A stretch of 64,000 nucleotides of DNA from Sweltsa coloradensis (GCA_024449915.1 JAMZAV010000444.1:124001-188000); one strand, 5' to 3'; positions 1 through 13,555 are shown, numbered from the stretch's first letter. Numbers and translations are program-made. The notes: generated by a model from the sequence alone, not told the origin.

Positions 1-227
1 TTTAAATTTACAAATTTACAATTCTATTTTTTTAGGCTAACCAAGAAAATATTTTTCACGAACCTCAAATTTATGTCTTATATTTTGTTTTCGTCTATAT
101 ATTTTCAATTGTGTGCTTCTTCCCTGTGTAGCAGACAAAATGATTACTAATTTTTATAAAATGTTCAGAAAATATTTGATATGTTCTAGATTTGACAAGG
201 AGTTTGAAAGTGCAATTAAGCACTTGA

Positions 228-642
228 GGGTATTTTTTCAACATTCTGAAAAAAAAACGTATGTATAGCGACCTTCATCAACAATTTTCTACAATGTTTC
301 TTCACTACAAATTGTAATAATTGTGTATTTTTAATGATTGTATTGTTGTTTGATATGGAGATAAGGATATGAAATTCATCGAAGTAAGTGTGATAATCAA
401 AGTCTCATGCAGTATGTGAAGATTTCAAGTTAGGGTATTTTTCAACATTCTGAAAAAAAACATTGCGTGTTGTTTAGCGACCTTCATCAACAATTTTCTA
501 CAATGTTTCTTCACTACAAATTGTAATAATTGTGTATTTTTTAGTGATTGTATTGTTGTTTGATATGGAGATAAGGATATGAAATTCATCAAAGTAAGTG
601 TGATAATCAAAGTCTTATGCAGTATGTGAAGATTTCAAGTTA
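228..642. repeat. 205-bp direct tandem duplication
   Basis: Two adjacent copies (228-432 and 433-642), both starting gggtatttt and ending gatttcaagtta. They differ at a few positions and by small indels in the T and A runs. No coding potential is evident; the short reading frame on the minus strand lies inside the repeat. Confidence 0.9.
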
Positions 643-3337
643 ATAGATGTTGTTGTACAACGAAAATTGTAGAACGAATCTGAGAGAAAACGATAAATAC
701 CCCCCACAAATAAGATTGAAAATATCCATATGGGGTACATCTTGATCTGAGCAGAATTGGTATAAAGCTGTCGAAGCAAAACTTAGGTTGTTAATAAAAT
801 AAATTACACTAAAATAATTAATAATTATTATATTTATAAAGATATAATTACATTTCGATTAAATTCAGTCTCCAAAACCCATTATATTAACTTGCTTGTC
901 ATCGCATCGAACATTGTAAATAACGATGTGTTGAAAATCCCAACTCATATTCTCAACATTTAAATATATTTCGATCGCGAAGTTTCCTTAATCTGTCCCA
1001 GCACCTTGATATGGTAGTTGAAGGGGGGGGGGTATTGTCCCCATTGTACGACCCCCTCCTTACCTGGATCGACAAGACCCCAAGGGGGACCCACTAAGCA
1101 ACTCGCCACCCCTCTCGAAGACTTTTCAAACCCAAGAAATATATAGATCATGCTTATTAGTTGGGCGCAGATGTTTTCTGCGGTTCTAGGGTGGCGTTCG
1201 TAATTTGGGGCTGGAGGACTTTTTCACATAGGAATAACGTTTTCTTTCAAAATTAAATTTATTAGCCAAAGTTGTATTGTGTACGTCCCGGATTTTGCAC
1301 TTTTCGGAGAGAAATTTCATTTACCTACATTAGAATAAGGCTTATACCTGGAATTCCCATCGAAATTGCAACGAAGCGTGGCGAAAACCATGTCCAATAA
1401 ATTGTGTTTCGAATGAAATGGTGGCCAAGACATTTAAATCGATCACCACACACACGTACAGGCGTAAATCAAGAATGTTAAATGGTAAGGAACGAGCTAC
1501 ATTGCCTCCGACAACACAACATTTGGATGAAGTGAGTCCTGGCCATGATGGAAGGAATGGAATCAGGAGACAGCTAGACTTCATAAAAACCTTCCCCAGA
1601 TTGAGTTGTGAGCAACGTTCGTCACGTATTGTTCAGCACCGCTGCGGTTGGTTTTCCCTCAAATCAAACACATGGTCAAAGTTGACCTCCAAAAGTAATA
1701 ACGGTTTTAACAAATTGTGATTTAATTTTAAACACGATGTTATCTTTCCTCTAAATAATGGAATTGTTACAATTAATTAGTAGATTCAATTCCAGCTGGT
1801 AATACCACAATATTGGTCGGCTCTAATCCATAAAATTGACTCCTGATGATGTCATTCCAATTCTTCATGGCTGCAGCGAGTGAGTACTGATGTTACCGTT
1901 CCAGTTACTCAATATACATGTAAATCGGTTAAAAGAGAAACAACACGAGTCAGCAAACCAATGTTCAGACTTCAGAGATAATCAACAAAAACCTACTAAG
2001 TTGATGTAAGTTGAACTTTTTCTAAAAATATTTTTGTCTGATGTAACAATTAGCTTACAACAATGTCAATAAGCTTATGTTTATTCTTCTAAGATTCCAA
2101 TAATTTGTTTGGTAAACGTTCAAGAGAATTGCATTTTGTTTAAGTATTTAAGCAACAATTTCTAGTGTAAACTAAAAAGGTGCACATACCTCTTTTTTTT
2201 GGATTGTTCGAATTTTTCATAGATTTTGAGGGTACTCAAAAACTTATCATACCTATTTATTTTGAGTAGACACATAGAAATTTAAAAAAAAAAATCGTTA
2301 AGGAGCTCGTTTTCTTGAGAAATATTTATTTAAATACACTCAATAACTTGAAGGTTATGAGATTTTCGAATATTCCCCGAAAATTTGATACTTATTATTA
2401 TATTATTATTTTGATAATTTGATAATTTGGTATTTGATTTGAATTTGTTTGATCCAGCACAGGAATAATCCTACAAAAACAAATATACCCAAACTATTTT
2501 TCTATGGGTTAACTCACTTCGCTCTTCTACAAAATTGTACACTCCATCAAGTTTTTATACGGAAGTAAAGAAAATAGCTATGATCATAGTCTGCCTATGT
2601 AACTCATACTGAAAGCGAGTAACGATATTTACCACTCATTATTCATTAACGTCGTGATTTGTTCGAGTTTTCTTTTCCATTGATTCCTTCAAATTATCAT
2701 AAAGCCAAAGAAAGCAACATACCATTACTAGAAAGTGTAGATGAGAAGATGAAGTTAGCCCTGATTGAGTGTTTGAATGAGTGTGTACACAACATTGCCC
2801 TAAATGTGCTAGCCCCGTCAGACATGATTTTTAATTACCAATTTAAGAAAATTAAAATCAATACATATGAAAGCAGTGAATTTTGTTTTGCATTATATTT
2901 TGTGTTACTTTTTATTTTTAAAATAATTTTCGGAAAATGTTGAACTGTCTTTAAAATCCAAAATGTAGTTTCAATTTTTTTACATGTAAATCGAAAATAG
3001 AATTTCTAAATTTGTACAAATATTTTTTGCTCTAAAGAAAACTTAATTTTACAATCAATTATAAGATATCCGGCAACAAATCAAATTTTTATCGTTTTTA
3101 CCTCTATTTGCAAATGAGCATTTTGAATTTTCTCTAACAAATGTACCAATCTAAACCACGAAAAATACAATTCATTTACCATGGTTGTATTCAAGTTTTA
3201 AATACGGGAGGATAATGAGAACACATTTCAAACCCACTGCAAATAAAATCTGAAAATGAATGTGTAGTTACACACGGTAAGCAGGGTTTATGTGCATGTG
3301 TACGTGCTAATGAATGTAGTGGGAGTGAGCGCAATGT
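643..3337. other. Intergenic, AT-rich, no gene recognised
   Basis: No homologous coding segment, RNA gene or long repeat was recognised. A run of G lies near 1022-1031. The open frame at 2659-2943 (plus) has low-complexity, AT-driven composition in its second half and no recognisable domain. Confidence 0.5.
3073..3150. repeat. Fragment related to the foldback element at 24.5-25.2 kb
   Basis: This stretch aligns by eye with an arm of the large palindrome (around 24678-24740). Both have an ACAAATC start, TTTTTATC, then TTTGCA(A/G)ATGAG followed by TTTCTCTAA. It suggests a dispersed family, with this being an old partial copy. Confidence 0.4.
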
Positions 3338-3339
3338 TT

Positions 3340-3625
3340 GAAATACTACGCATGTGACACCGCGTATAGAGTGGACCCCAGCGCGCTCTGTCGGCCACCT
3401 CGTGAACTACGCCACCCCACGAGTCCTGGTGGGAACTGCCGCATGTGTCTTCCCTCCCGCCTGACATCCGTCATGTCACAGGACGTCTCTGGAGGCGGCG
3501 GGAATGTCAACCTGACATGGTCGGGATGTCACCGCGCAACGGGTGCGGCCATGTCACTCTCGTTGGCCTCGTCTTTGACAACAATGGGTAAACAATGTGG
3601 GAGAAACTTATCCCTTGAGATACGT
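3340..3625. other. GC/CpG-rich island, function unknown
   Basis: Sharply GC-richer than its surroundings, with repeated GACATG/CATGTC motifs around 3465-3560. It is open on the plus strand but shows no recognisable protein domain. It could be a regulatory element or an exon of an unknown transcript. Confidence 0.3.
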
Positions 3626-3639
3626 AAATTTAGCGACTA

Positions 3640-6600
3640 CACACACACTTTTGGAAACGCTACAAAATGCCAATTATACTAAAAATAAGGTATTCCCATA
3701 CTTATCTGAAATGTATTTATTTTAAAACCTCCTGTAAATAAGTATTTACAAAGTAATATAAACACCGTTCATTGATAGTTTTGATGGACGTAACAATTAT
3801 TAACAGATGACTGCTCAATTTAACTTAAAATTGAAAATATAAAAATGCAAAAGATTAAAATTCATGTAGGCCTACCTCTAAATCCCTCTATACTAGTAGA
3901 ACCAACGTATTGGCGCGGAGTGAATTATCTCATCATTTTTTAAATTATCATTTTTTGCTACTGGCAAAACATGTATTGTGTAGTTTAAATTTCTGTTTGA
4001 ATCCGAATAGGCCTCATTTCTTAAAATTAATATTACGAAAATCATAATACTACATGAAAATCTTCATGCATAGTTTTCTACTCAAAAACATTTTATTTGT
4101 GGAAGAGATCTATACAAAATAATTACAAAATGCACTTTTCTTAACCAAGAACAGATCCTCAATATTACTTAAGGACATTCTGTCCTCACGTTGAGCGATG
4201 CGACTATATTGACGCAACTGTTGCATTTAAAAACAAATCAAGGACACTGGATAGATTTAAACGCAGTGAACGACGAACGTGGAACGAGAAGAGTGGAAGT
4301 CTTTCAGCCGATGAATCGACGAGAAAAAGCTAACGATCCGTCAAAAAACTCTTCGTTCGTCTTTCTAGAGTGCTGGCGTAAGAACGATTGATGGTTAGGG
4401 TGCGCGCCGGGGGGGGGGGGGGGGGGGGTAATAACAACCTGTTGCGATAATTGCCTCTACAGGTAATGAGCAAGTTATTGTCTTCCTGTTCAAACCCTTA
4501 TTATAGATAATACCTAAAGAGGTAAGACTATTTCCGGTATAAACTGAAACAAGTTACTGAAATTGTTAGGGTTTATCACGTTAAAAGACTGGTGCTTTCC
4601 AATCTCCTCTTTTGGATGTGTTCGGATAAAACCAGGCTTCAATGCAGAATGCATGGACTTATTCTGGAACGACTTTTGACTTCTAATCATAGTCATCCCC
4701 AAAAGCTTTATCAGAGCAGCTTTTCGTAATTGAAAAAGTTTTTTAGTAACTAAGAATTATTATAAATATCAAAGTGGCCCGGTATATTATAAATAAAATT
4801 AATTGAAAAAATGACCCTACCACTTAATTGTATTTATAATTATGCCACAAAAGGGCCAATTTGTAGTAATTTCCCAAGCTTATGAAGGAGATATTTATTT
4901 GAAATTTACTCTGATCCGAAATGCGCCTATAGCTCTCAAACAATTATCAAAGTCTTTATTTTTAAGGTAAAAGTTAGAGGTTTAAAAGTCGTCCAAAATC
5001 TATGTAAACTTCTCTACATTTGGCGATAAAGTTATTTTTAATGGACATTTAACATTGTAAAAAAGTTGCCCGAGCTCATCTAACCGTCATCAAGAAGATT
5101 CCCCATTCAGGAATGACATCATTAGACTATATGGAGACGAGATGAAATACTTCTCTGCGTGTGTGTGTTTACAACTTTGTATTAGGAAAGATTCCTACAG
5201 TTCAAACAATTAACTTTACGACTGTCATAAGTCATAATGAACCATAAGCCAACCGTCGCGTGAACAACAAATCATCATCTCCCGTCATCCTAGTCTAAAA
5301 CTAAAAGCGAACAATACGACCCAAAACCTACTCTAGTCTCGACTTCGGAAATCTATTTCGTGCGCACTCACGATTAATTAGTCGGCTTCAACGAGATGAC
5401 AAAACATACGAGATGGCGTTCACGGGCCGTATCTATTCTTAGTTCGTGCTTTTGAAAGTCTAATAGCCCAACAAACTGTCACAACCAATAACCCGTGTAG
5501 GACGTCTCCAAGGCTTTGTGAACATGCCTACACACAAAACAGAGAAAGATGAAATAAGTTGTTCCTTTTATTTGACACGTGAATACATCTCGCGGTTAAA
5601 AAACTCACACAATTAATTGACACTTCGGCTAAGAGCGTAAACAAATATATTCCAACAGGGTAAATATAATTATTATTGAGTGAGAGTTTGCGTTGATGTT
5701 GTGTGGATTAAGCTAATCAGGGGAGGGGGATACGATTGATGTGGGGGGTTGGGGGGGAGAGTGAGACACACTTGTCTCGCTCAGACCTAGCACAATATCC
5801 GGCACATGACGTAGGTAGGTACAGTGTCGGGGTCAGAGAAGCAGCCCTGAGGGTACAGCGTTTTGTTTCACTACACCTTGGCATGCATCTTCAGTGCAAA
5901 TTATGTGTTGTCGATCCGCTTAACATCGTTTACTGACAGCTAGAGTAGTAAAATTGCAGACGATAAATTAACTACAAATAATAAAATTAGAAGTTACTGT
6001 ATTATAATTTATATCTCGTTATAATTTCCATTTAATAAATAATATTTCCACCAAAAGGCTTTACGCAATTTTCTCCATTGACTTTGCACTGGTTTACTTT
6101 GTGTTATTAAATACTGAGATAAGAAGGCTTAATCTGACAACGATTTCCCCTAAAAAATATTAAGATAGATCAAAACAATAAAATAATGCGTCGATTTTCA
6201 TATTAGGTCTACAAGTTGTGTAAAAGTAAAACATGGAAATGGAGCATAAGCATGTTTTTTATTAGTTTATTTTTATAGCCATATCAGGGGTGTTATTATC
6301 AAAGAATAGTTCCTTTGCCTGCCGGAATACTGCAATCATCCTACTCCCTATTAATATTGCTCAATTAAATCCATGCATGCAAATAATTCGTTGGCATTTC
6401 GTTGGAGCTACACGAAATTGCATACGTTTACAGAATTCTTACAGGGATTTTCTCAGTCATAGTAAAGCCGTGACTGAGTCCCACTAGACACACCAGGTGA
6501 ACTGATGTGCGTATACCCCACAGCTACATGCTAAATAGTTTGTGTACGCCAATACAAACTACATATATACCTCACGTATGAATGTATTTTTCTTTTATTC

Positions 6601-8160
6601 CTGTGAACACAAGGAGAATATTCCTGTTGGGAACACGGGAAGAATGGCAAATGAACCCTCGGGCATGACGGAAATAAAGGTTTTGTTTTACCTCCATGTA
6701 ACTTCGTCTTGTTCTGTAGCTTCATGTATTTTTGCAATACATGTTATTCTTGTATTATATCAGACAAAGAATAACATTTGAATGTTAGCAGTGATTTTAC
6801 AACGGGAATATAAGTTAATAAACATTAGTTCAACATTAAAATGCGACTAGATCTTCCTTTTTCAAACGAATAACTGGATATATCTGTTATATTTTATTAC
6901 CATGGTAAAGACTAATAGTAAACAATGTAGCCTCAATGCCATTACAATCGGCCAGGTTAAAAAAATAATTCAATAATAACTGACATGTGCTCCACGTTGG
7001 GTGGCTAAATCTGACATGTGTTCTACTTTGGGTGGCTAACGATATGAGAGATTCAGGTGACGTCAAGTTGCCCATGGTGGGCAAAATATATCACGGCGCC
7101 ATCTAAACACCTTTTAATTGGGTGCATTTTATTGAAGATTCCTATCGGCTATTAAAACAATTAAAGGCTAGGACACTGTAAAAGCAGGTCCAAGGGCTAT
7201 GTAGGTGGACAGTTTCGACGCTGTAGTCCTAATGTTTCGTGGCTCACAAAACGTATTGCAATATTATTAAAAGAAAATTATCTATTGCCATAAGTATGGC
7301 ATACATTTTTGATATCAATAGAGGTGATACAATATATGTGAATCCTCTTCGCCGCCCATCGCAGAAATGTTCAAATTGCATTTTATTTCCTAGGTTGTCA
7401 AAACTTCACCACCGTAGCCTTTCCGAAACTATCGTATTGATAGTAAAATATCATCAACACATTTAAAACTTGTGTCGAGTTCTTGCCACATCATCATCAT
7501 AAGTTTTCAAGCCAGTAATTGGTTCGAAACAACTCTTAATTATTTTTTATATTTTCCACATGTCTCCACACAACCCACCCCAAGTATTCTTTAATAGTGC
7601 AGCACTTCCTCGTGCACCTCATTATGTGTAACAGGGACGCCAATGTTCAGTGGGGATTGCCCGCGGCGGGACTCGAAGGCACAACCTTAAACTAACTACG
7701 CAGTACTCAATAATAATTATTATTCACTAAACTTATATTGTGTCTTTATTGAAATTGGTCTAGGGGCAGCAGACCACTGACATTAGAGGGGAAAATTAAT
7801 ATTTTTTGCATAATATAAAACTCAGTAGTGGCAATCAATTAATCAAGAACGGTGAAGCCGTTTGTCCAGTAGATATAATGAACACATACAAATCAAAAAT
7901 ACCTATTTTTCATTGTTTTTGGTACGTCGGCTACGAGCATCCAACGAAGGTCACATAATAAGCCTTGTTTACATCAGTACTGATATTTTGACCTGCAACT
8001 CTGCCTCAACACATAACTCAATTTAATTCTCCAACATCGGTTAACAATAACATTAAAACCGCACCCTATCCCATATGTGTGCTATCACAGAATCAGCACC
8101 ACTTCCAGGAAGCCAGGCGATAACACTCCCATCACCCTTAATTCCAATCTAGAAGTCTAT
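3640..8160. other. Intergenic, no gene recognised
   Basis: AT-rich DNA with a 20-base G homopolymer at 4409-4428 and a G/GA-rich patch at 5718-5765. Short open frames here are scattered and lack recognisable domains. Confidence 0.45.
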
Positions 8161-8164
8161 AATT

Positions 8165-8350
8165 ACGCGTAAAGATGGCCTAATTTAGGGCTTCCTTCTT
8201 CTTTGGCTGTGTGTGTGTCCCATGGGCCCCATGCGTCTACGGGAGGCGTGTATTTCCGGTAAGATTGGCGACATGCGCGCGGTGCGTACTCATGCGTGGA
8301 CGGAGGATTTCGGCGGTGATTGAGGGCGGCGTCTGATAGGCCCCCCAAGC
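8165..8350. other. Short GC-rich island
   Basis: GC-rich segment in AT-rich surroundings. It is open on the minus strand for about 70 codons but resembles no family I recognise. Confidence 0.25.
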
Positions 8351-9231
8351 TGGTTCTTGTCAACACGTGATACTCACTCACTTAAAGTTACTTGGCTGTT
8401 TATTAATGGCAACCACAGAAAGCAACAGACTGGAAATATTGAATGGGAAAAGCTCCAAATTAGCCCGAATTATGAATGTGTGTTTGGGGAGGAGGCGCCA
8501 GTCGTCCAAAACAACATGCGTGTACGCATCAGTTGATTATATCTGTTACGTATTGTCAACTGCCCCCTCTATGAAGTTGCATGGAAGATAGATGAATATG
8601 ATGATGATGATTTGTATTTCTATATCGGTGAAACAAACGGAATATGTACTGAGAGTAGTGAGTAAATAAAAACAACTACGTACCATAAAAATTATTCACG
8701 AAACGACTAAACATTCCGAAACTCACTCACACAACATCGATTCAGTATCGGTAACTCCAAAAATAGGGTCGATGGTTACCATTACACCGCGTTTGTCCCC
8801 GCGTTTAAGTCTATTGTTGCAGGAGGTGCCGGGTATAAAGATTCTCCAACTTTCTGAGAGATCCCCCTAACACTAAAAACATCATGTATAATCGTTTTTG
8901 AAGGGCAATGCCAACAAGAAAACCAGCATGTAAATCGGAATCGGTTTTTATCGTGATGTGTGACCTTTGAACAGTAGGTCAGACGGACAGACAATAATGC
9001 CTATTATTAGGGAGCTTCATCATTCATAAACGTGTTTTCCAAAATTGTGTTTTTCAAACGAATTATGTATGTTTTTTGACTTGAAGCCAAAAGCGTAAAT
9101 AGTGTTAAAAACCTGCACATATCTTAAAAAAATCTAGGATAAGATGTGAAAGTTTGGTTTGTGTCAGAAGTAAGGTTTAGCCGTTGACTCGGCCGTGCAA
9201 GAATACAGGCAATTCCCACTTGTTTTATTTT

Positions 9232-9720
9232 ATTGGGCCTTCAAAGTCCAACTCGCTACCTTCCCGTGGTTTGGCCTGTAAGTAGGGGAGTAGTGTATTC
9301 CCCAAAACTAAGGGCGAGCTCTGGCCGGTTGGGGTACGTGTTGCAGAGAGAGCTCTCGCGCAACTTTTTATCACACCTTTCTTCATCCACACAGCCTTAC
9401 TCATATTTATTTTCTTCTTTCACTTTTTTCTTCTCCATACCTTGCCGGCCCTCTCTGCAACGAGCACTCCTCCGTTCCCACCCAGTTAAACCCATCCTAT
9501 CCAACATCCTCACTCCTTACCATTAACCCCCCGCGTCTTACCTTACGTTCCTCCCTTTGGAGAGAAGAAAACATGGTGGTAATCCACAATTATGGAAAAA
9601 GAAAATTTGGAAGATTCCAATACACTTGAAATGGGCACTGATAACTCTACTGTTGAGTGCCCTAAAACAACATTAACTAACTAACTTTTTTATTTTATTA
9701 TTATTTTTTTTAAAACTTTT
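9232..9720. other. Possible retroelement 3' remnant
   Basis: A moderately GC-rich block with long pyrimidine-rich stretches (9370-9440) runs into a T-rich tail with repeated TAACTAACTAAC near 9672. The shape (formerly coding-like sequence ending in a simple tail) recalls the 3' end of a non-LTR element, but no protein domain is readable. Confidence 0.2.
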
Positions 9721-10427
9721 TTTCAACGTTGATTCAAAACTTAATGGAATGGATGTAAATTCTAATTCAACATACTTTCAAATTTATGAAACGTTTCAAT
9801 GTATTCAATTTAGCAATTCGAGTTTATTTTGAAAAATAATATAAATTATTACTTGTTAAAATAACATTAATATTTTCAAATACATGCTGCTTCCACTTGT
9901 GTATTAAGTATTACTTGTTAAAATAATGTTCAAATACATGTTGCTTACTTGTGTTATCTATTGTGTGTAGTCATTAATTTTCTAAATAATTTGCTTTATA
10001 ACCCTCTGTATTGTGCTCATTGCGCCTGCACATTTATTGTCCTCCTATGTAACAAATACAAAATTAATAAATCAAATGAAAAACTAACACTTCAAATGTA
10101 TGCTAGCAAGCTAGCTGAATCATAATTAGAATGAAACAATGAGTGTAAAGAGGGATCAATAAAATGTACAGATGTATTTTATTAGTGAGTACAATACGAT
10201 GGTAATGATTTGTTTGTTTACCCGTGCACGCGACAACACGGGACCAACATAACGACAATTGGGACTCTATTGTTCGCTAACAAATGACCCAGGGTTGAAA
10301 TCACCGTCTGTTCCACACGACCAACCCACTAACAACAAACATCCAGCCGAACTTCGAATAATTGCGAGAAAAAAAGTCAGTTAGAAATTAGATCGAGTTT
10401 GTTTTCATACAGTGCTCGCTGATATTC

Positions 10428-10860
10428 AAATCGACTTCCGGTAATGCAACGCCACACTGCGCCGCCTAAATAATTCACTTCCGGTCGCGCGCCCAAAGCC
10501 AGGGGTGTGTTTAGAAGGGCTGGTCACTGTGGTAACCCGATATAATATCCTGTGCATTGTTCGCGACGGGAGGTTTCTTAGAGATACACTCACCGGGCGT
10601 CGAACCTCGACCGACGTGGCAGATAGCTGGAGGAGAAGAGGCGTGTTTTGCAACACCTATGGTCACTGTGGTAATCCGAGTTGAATATCCTGTACGTTGT
10701 TCCTCGGAGGGGGGGGGGGGGGGGGGCGTACGTCTCTGTGCACGATAGCCTAGAGAAAGGGGTGTGTTTCGCAAGGCTCTCGTCCTCAGGGGGTCGTTGG
10801 AATAGCACACTAGCACAGGGCAATGAACCTTGGACTGGAGATCGAGCGTCCACCTCAGTA
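10428..10860. repeat. GC-rich diverged tandem repeat with an 18-G run
   Basis: A GTGTGTTT...GTCACTGTGGTAA...ATATCCTGT motif recurs at about 10504 and 10641 (GTCACTGTGGTAA at 10523 and 10662), with a partial third copy at 10761. An 18-base G run (10709-10726) interrupts the second unit. All frames are open by composition and I do not regard any as a gene. Confidence 0.55.
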
Positions 10861-11164
10861 TACAGGGCAAGTCATACACCATATTTAATATATTTTGTCA
10901 ACTCATTTTAAATAATCTTTGAATGAACATGGAGTTATCGAGCAGAACTTCATCCATTTGTGACACATTTTGTAAATCTAGACCTGGGATTTTTAAAAAG
11001 GAAGTATTGATTTTTTTTACGCTAAAACATGATAGTTAAAGTTACATATCAATGGGATAAGTACAAAGACAAACATATACAATAATAATATTGAGATCGC
11101 ATTAATTTTAATATAAACATCCCTTGCTCTATCGCAATTTGAGACAGTCAATAATATTAGATTT

Positions 11165-11410
11165 GGATGAAACTTTGTGGTACCGCCTCAGAGAAGGCTA
11201 CATCGTGCGCACTCGAGTGCAAAGTGTACTTGAACTGCGATGCGCCCCCGTCGTCGTCATCGAGGTTCGCACGTTCTGAAGTATCGTCAGCCACCCAGTG
11301 CGCATCCTGGACCACAGTGAGTCAGGATGTGGAGGTCCTGCAGGACAGGACGTGCGTGGACTTATTAGCGCTGGTCCATTGACTCCCGGCGCCTGCCCCC
11401 CCCCCCCACT
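11165..11410. other. GC-rich island
   Basis: GC-rich stretch ending in a C homopolymer near 11397-11408. The plus-strand frame is open but shows no recognisable domain. Confidence 0.25.
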
Positions 11411-11530
11411 CCACTAGCGCCAGACCCGCATGGTAGGCCACACATGAGCTTGTCACCAAAGTGCCCCTCTTTAGGTTCTAGGCCTACAAGCAGCAATCGA
11501 CGTGTGACTGAAGAAAGAAAGCTTTAAAAA

Positions 11531-11708
11531 CTAGGGAAACGCTAAAGTCGTTGTTAAACGAGTGAGTGAGCCAAGTGTTGAGTACCCGGGAACATCCCCT
11601 TTCCTCCCCTAGACCTAAGGCTGGATCTAGACCAGTATGGGGAATGATACCGGGTACTCAACACATGGCTCACTCACTCGTTTAACAACGACTTTGGCGT
11701 TTCCCTAG
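11531..11708. repeat. Long hairpin (about 60-bp arms) at the head of family A
   Basis: The left arm CTAGGGAAACGC...GAGTACCCGGG is the near-perfect reverse complement of ...CCGGGTACTCAACAC...TTTCCCTAG, around a spacer of roughly 57 bp. The same hairpin recurs at about 12204-12376 and 12891-13067. Confidence 0.85.
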
Positions 11709-12203
11709 TTATTTAAATTGAACATTTAAAAGGCGAATCTTGTTCAAAACGTAAAAGCGTGAAACATTAACAAATTTCCAAGATAAAACAAAATCACCTA
11801 AGTTTTATTTCCCATTTAACACCCCTCAAAAATAATATGTCTGTTAAAAAATATAAAAAAAGTTCGAGCTAACGGGTATCGAACCCCAACCCTCTGTGCG
11901 GTAGTCTAAATGCTTACCAATAGGCCATGCAAGCCACGTAGTTCTCGGCCCACTAGCTGCTACTAAACAAATGCTATCGATATTTTTAAAATCACATTTT
12001 CATTTATTGTAGGATTATATCGCAATGGATCTAGCTGATTTTGTTAGCAGTTCTCAGTAAACTCGTACCGGATGTCTGTTTAAAATTTCAGCCCAATCTG
12101 TTCAGCGGTTCGGCTGATTTTCGACGTACAGACAGACAGAATCACAGAATGAGAACCGTTCGAGTTGAATGGAGACACTCGGTCGCTCCGCTCCCTAGTT
12201 TAA
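11531..12203 (+). mobile_element. Family A non-autonomous element, copy 1
   Basis: Starts CTAGGGAAACGC and ends CGCTCCGCTCCCTAGTTTAA. In order it contains: a near-perfect 60-bp inverted repeat (11531-11590 against 11648-11708); an AT-rich segment; a tRNA-like segment on the minus strand at about 11871-11940, with B-box-like GGGTTCGATACCC and A-box-like TGGCCTATTGGTAAGC; a GTTCAGCGGTTCGGCTGATT motif; and a short GACA repeat. The 5' subterminal TTAAACGAG is complementary to the 3' end CTCGTTTAA seen in copies 2 and 3. Copy 2 follows directly. Confidence 0.75.
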
Positions 12204-12883
12204 CTAGGGAAACGCCAAGTCGTTGTTAAACGAGTGAGTGAGCCAAGTGTTGAGTACCCGGGAACATCCCCTTTCCTCCCCTATACCTAAGGATCTAGCC
12301 CAGTATGAGGAATGATACCGGGTACTCAACACATGGCTCACTCACTCGTTTAACAACGACTTTGGCGTTTCCCAAGATATTTAAATTGAACATTTGAAAT
12401 GCGAATCGTGTTCAAAACGTATTAGCGTGAAACATTAACAAATTTCCAAGATAAAACAAAATCTCCTAAGTTTTATTTCCCATTTAACACCCCTCAAAAA
12501 TAATATGTGGGTGTAAAAATACAAAAAAAGTTCGAGCTAACGGGTATCGAACCTCAACCCTCCGTGTTGTAGGCTAAATGCTTACCAATAGGCCATGCAA
12601 GCCACGTAGATGTGGTCCCGATAGCTGCTACTAAACAAATGCTATCGATATTTTAAAAATCACATTTTTATTTATTGTAGGATTAAATCGCAATGGATCT
12701 AGTTGATTTTGTTAGCAGCTCTCAATAATTTCGTACCGGATGTCTGTTTAAAATTTCAGCCCAATCTGTTCAGCGGTTCGGCTGATTTTCGACGTACAGA
12801 CAGACAGATAGACAGACAGAATCACAGAATGAGAACCGTTCGAGTTGAATGGAGACACTCGGTCGCTCCGCTCCCTCGTTTAA
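12204..12883 (+). mobile_element. Family A non-autonomous element, copy 2
   Basis: Same order of parts as copy 1: hairpin, AT-rich body, minus-strand tRNA-like segment at about 12531-12600, GACA/GATA tract, and a CTCCCTCGTTTAA end. It abuts copy 1 with no intervening base and is separated from copy 3 by 7 bp. Confidence 0.75.
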
Positions 12884-13110
12884 AAATGTACTAGGGAAAC
12901 GCCAAAGTCGTTGTTAAACGAGTGAGTGAGCCAAGTGTTGAGTACCCGGGAACATGCCCTTTCCTCCCCTATACCTAAGGCTGGATCTAGCCCAGTATGA
13001 GGAATGATACCGGGTACTATACACATGGCTCACTCACTCGTTTAACAACGACTTTGGCGTTTCCCTAGTTATTTAAATTGAATATTTAAAATGCGAATCA
13101 TGTTCAAAAC

Positions 13111-13349
13111 TGTTGTGTTCAGTACCTCCTGGAACATCTAGGCCTAGGACTTAGGGCCTATATTGGTAGGTTCGGAATAATCAGTGATTAATGCCATTGT
13201 CCAGTAACATGTTTATTCGCAGGCGGCGAGCGACCGACAGTGCCACGCCCAAGGTACATTTAGGAATAACGGTTATAACCACCGCCAGCTGGATACCTCA
13301 AACAAGGTACATCCACGGCCTGGTGGACCACATATTCAAATACATAACA
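13111..13349 (-). repeat. 3' LTR of the gypsy element
   Basis: 239 bp. On the element's sense strand it begins TGTTATG and ends CACAACA (TG...CA). It differs from the other LTR at two positions that I could count, one in the GCGAGCGAC(C/A)GACAG stretch and one in CAAACAA(G/A)GTAC. Confidence 0.95.
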
Positions 13350-13361
13350 TTTCTCCCCCTT
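13350..13361 (-). other. Polypurine tract of the gypsy element
   Basis: On the sense strand AAAGGGGGAGAA directly precedes the 3' LTR. This is the expected plus-strand primer position. Confidence 0.8.
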
Positions 13362-13555
13362 TAACAGTGGCACAGGTCCCACTCACATATTCAAATAACA
13401 AAAATAGTTTTTTCTACCTGAGAACTAGTCATGAAAAAAATAAATGTAACCAAAACCAAAAATATACATGATACATAGTACTTGAAACAAAAGATTTACA
13501 ATTTCTTACATGCGCTAGGTATCTGGGTTTAGTTACCCTACAACATTTTATTAAT

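Noticed and set aside
2659..2943. 94-codon open frame on the plus strand
   Set aside because: No recognisable domain. The second half is AT-driven hydrophobic sequence, and there is no splice or expression support.
3338..3682. 114-codon frame in the GC-rich island
   Set aside because: GC-rich composition removes stops in all frames. No domain or splice structure is seen, so the island is listed without a gene call.
10511..10882. Overlapping open frames on both strands at 10.5-10.9 kb
   Set aside because: They cross the poly-G tract (proline or glycine runs) and the tandem repeat; open by composition only.
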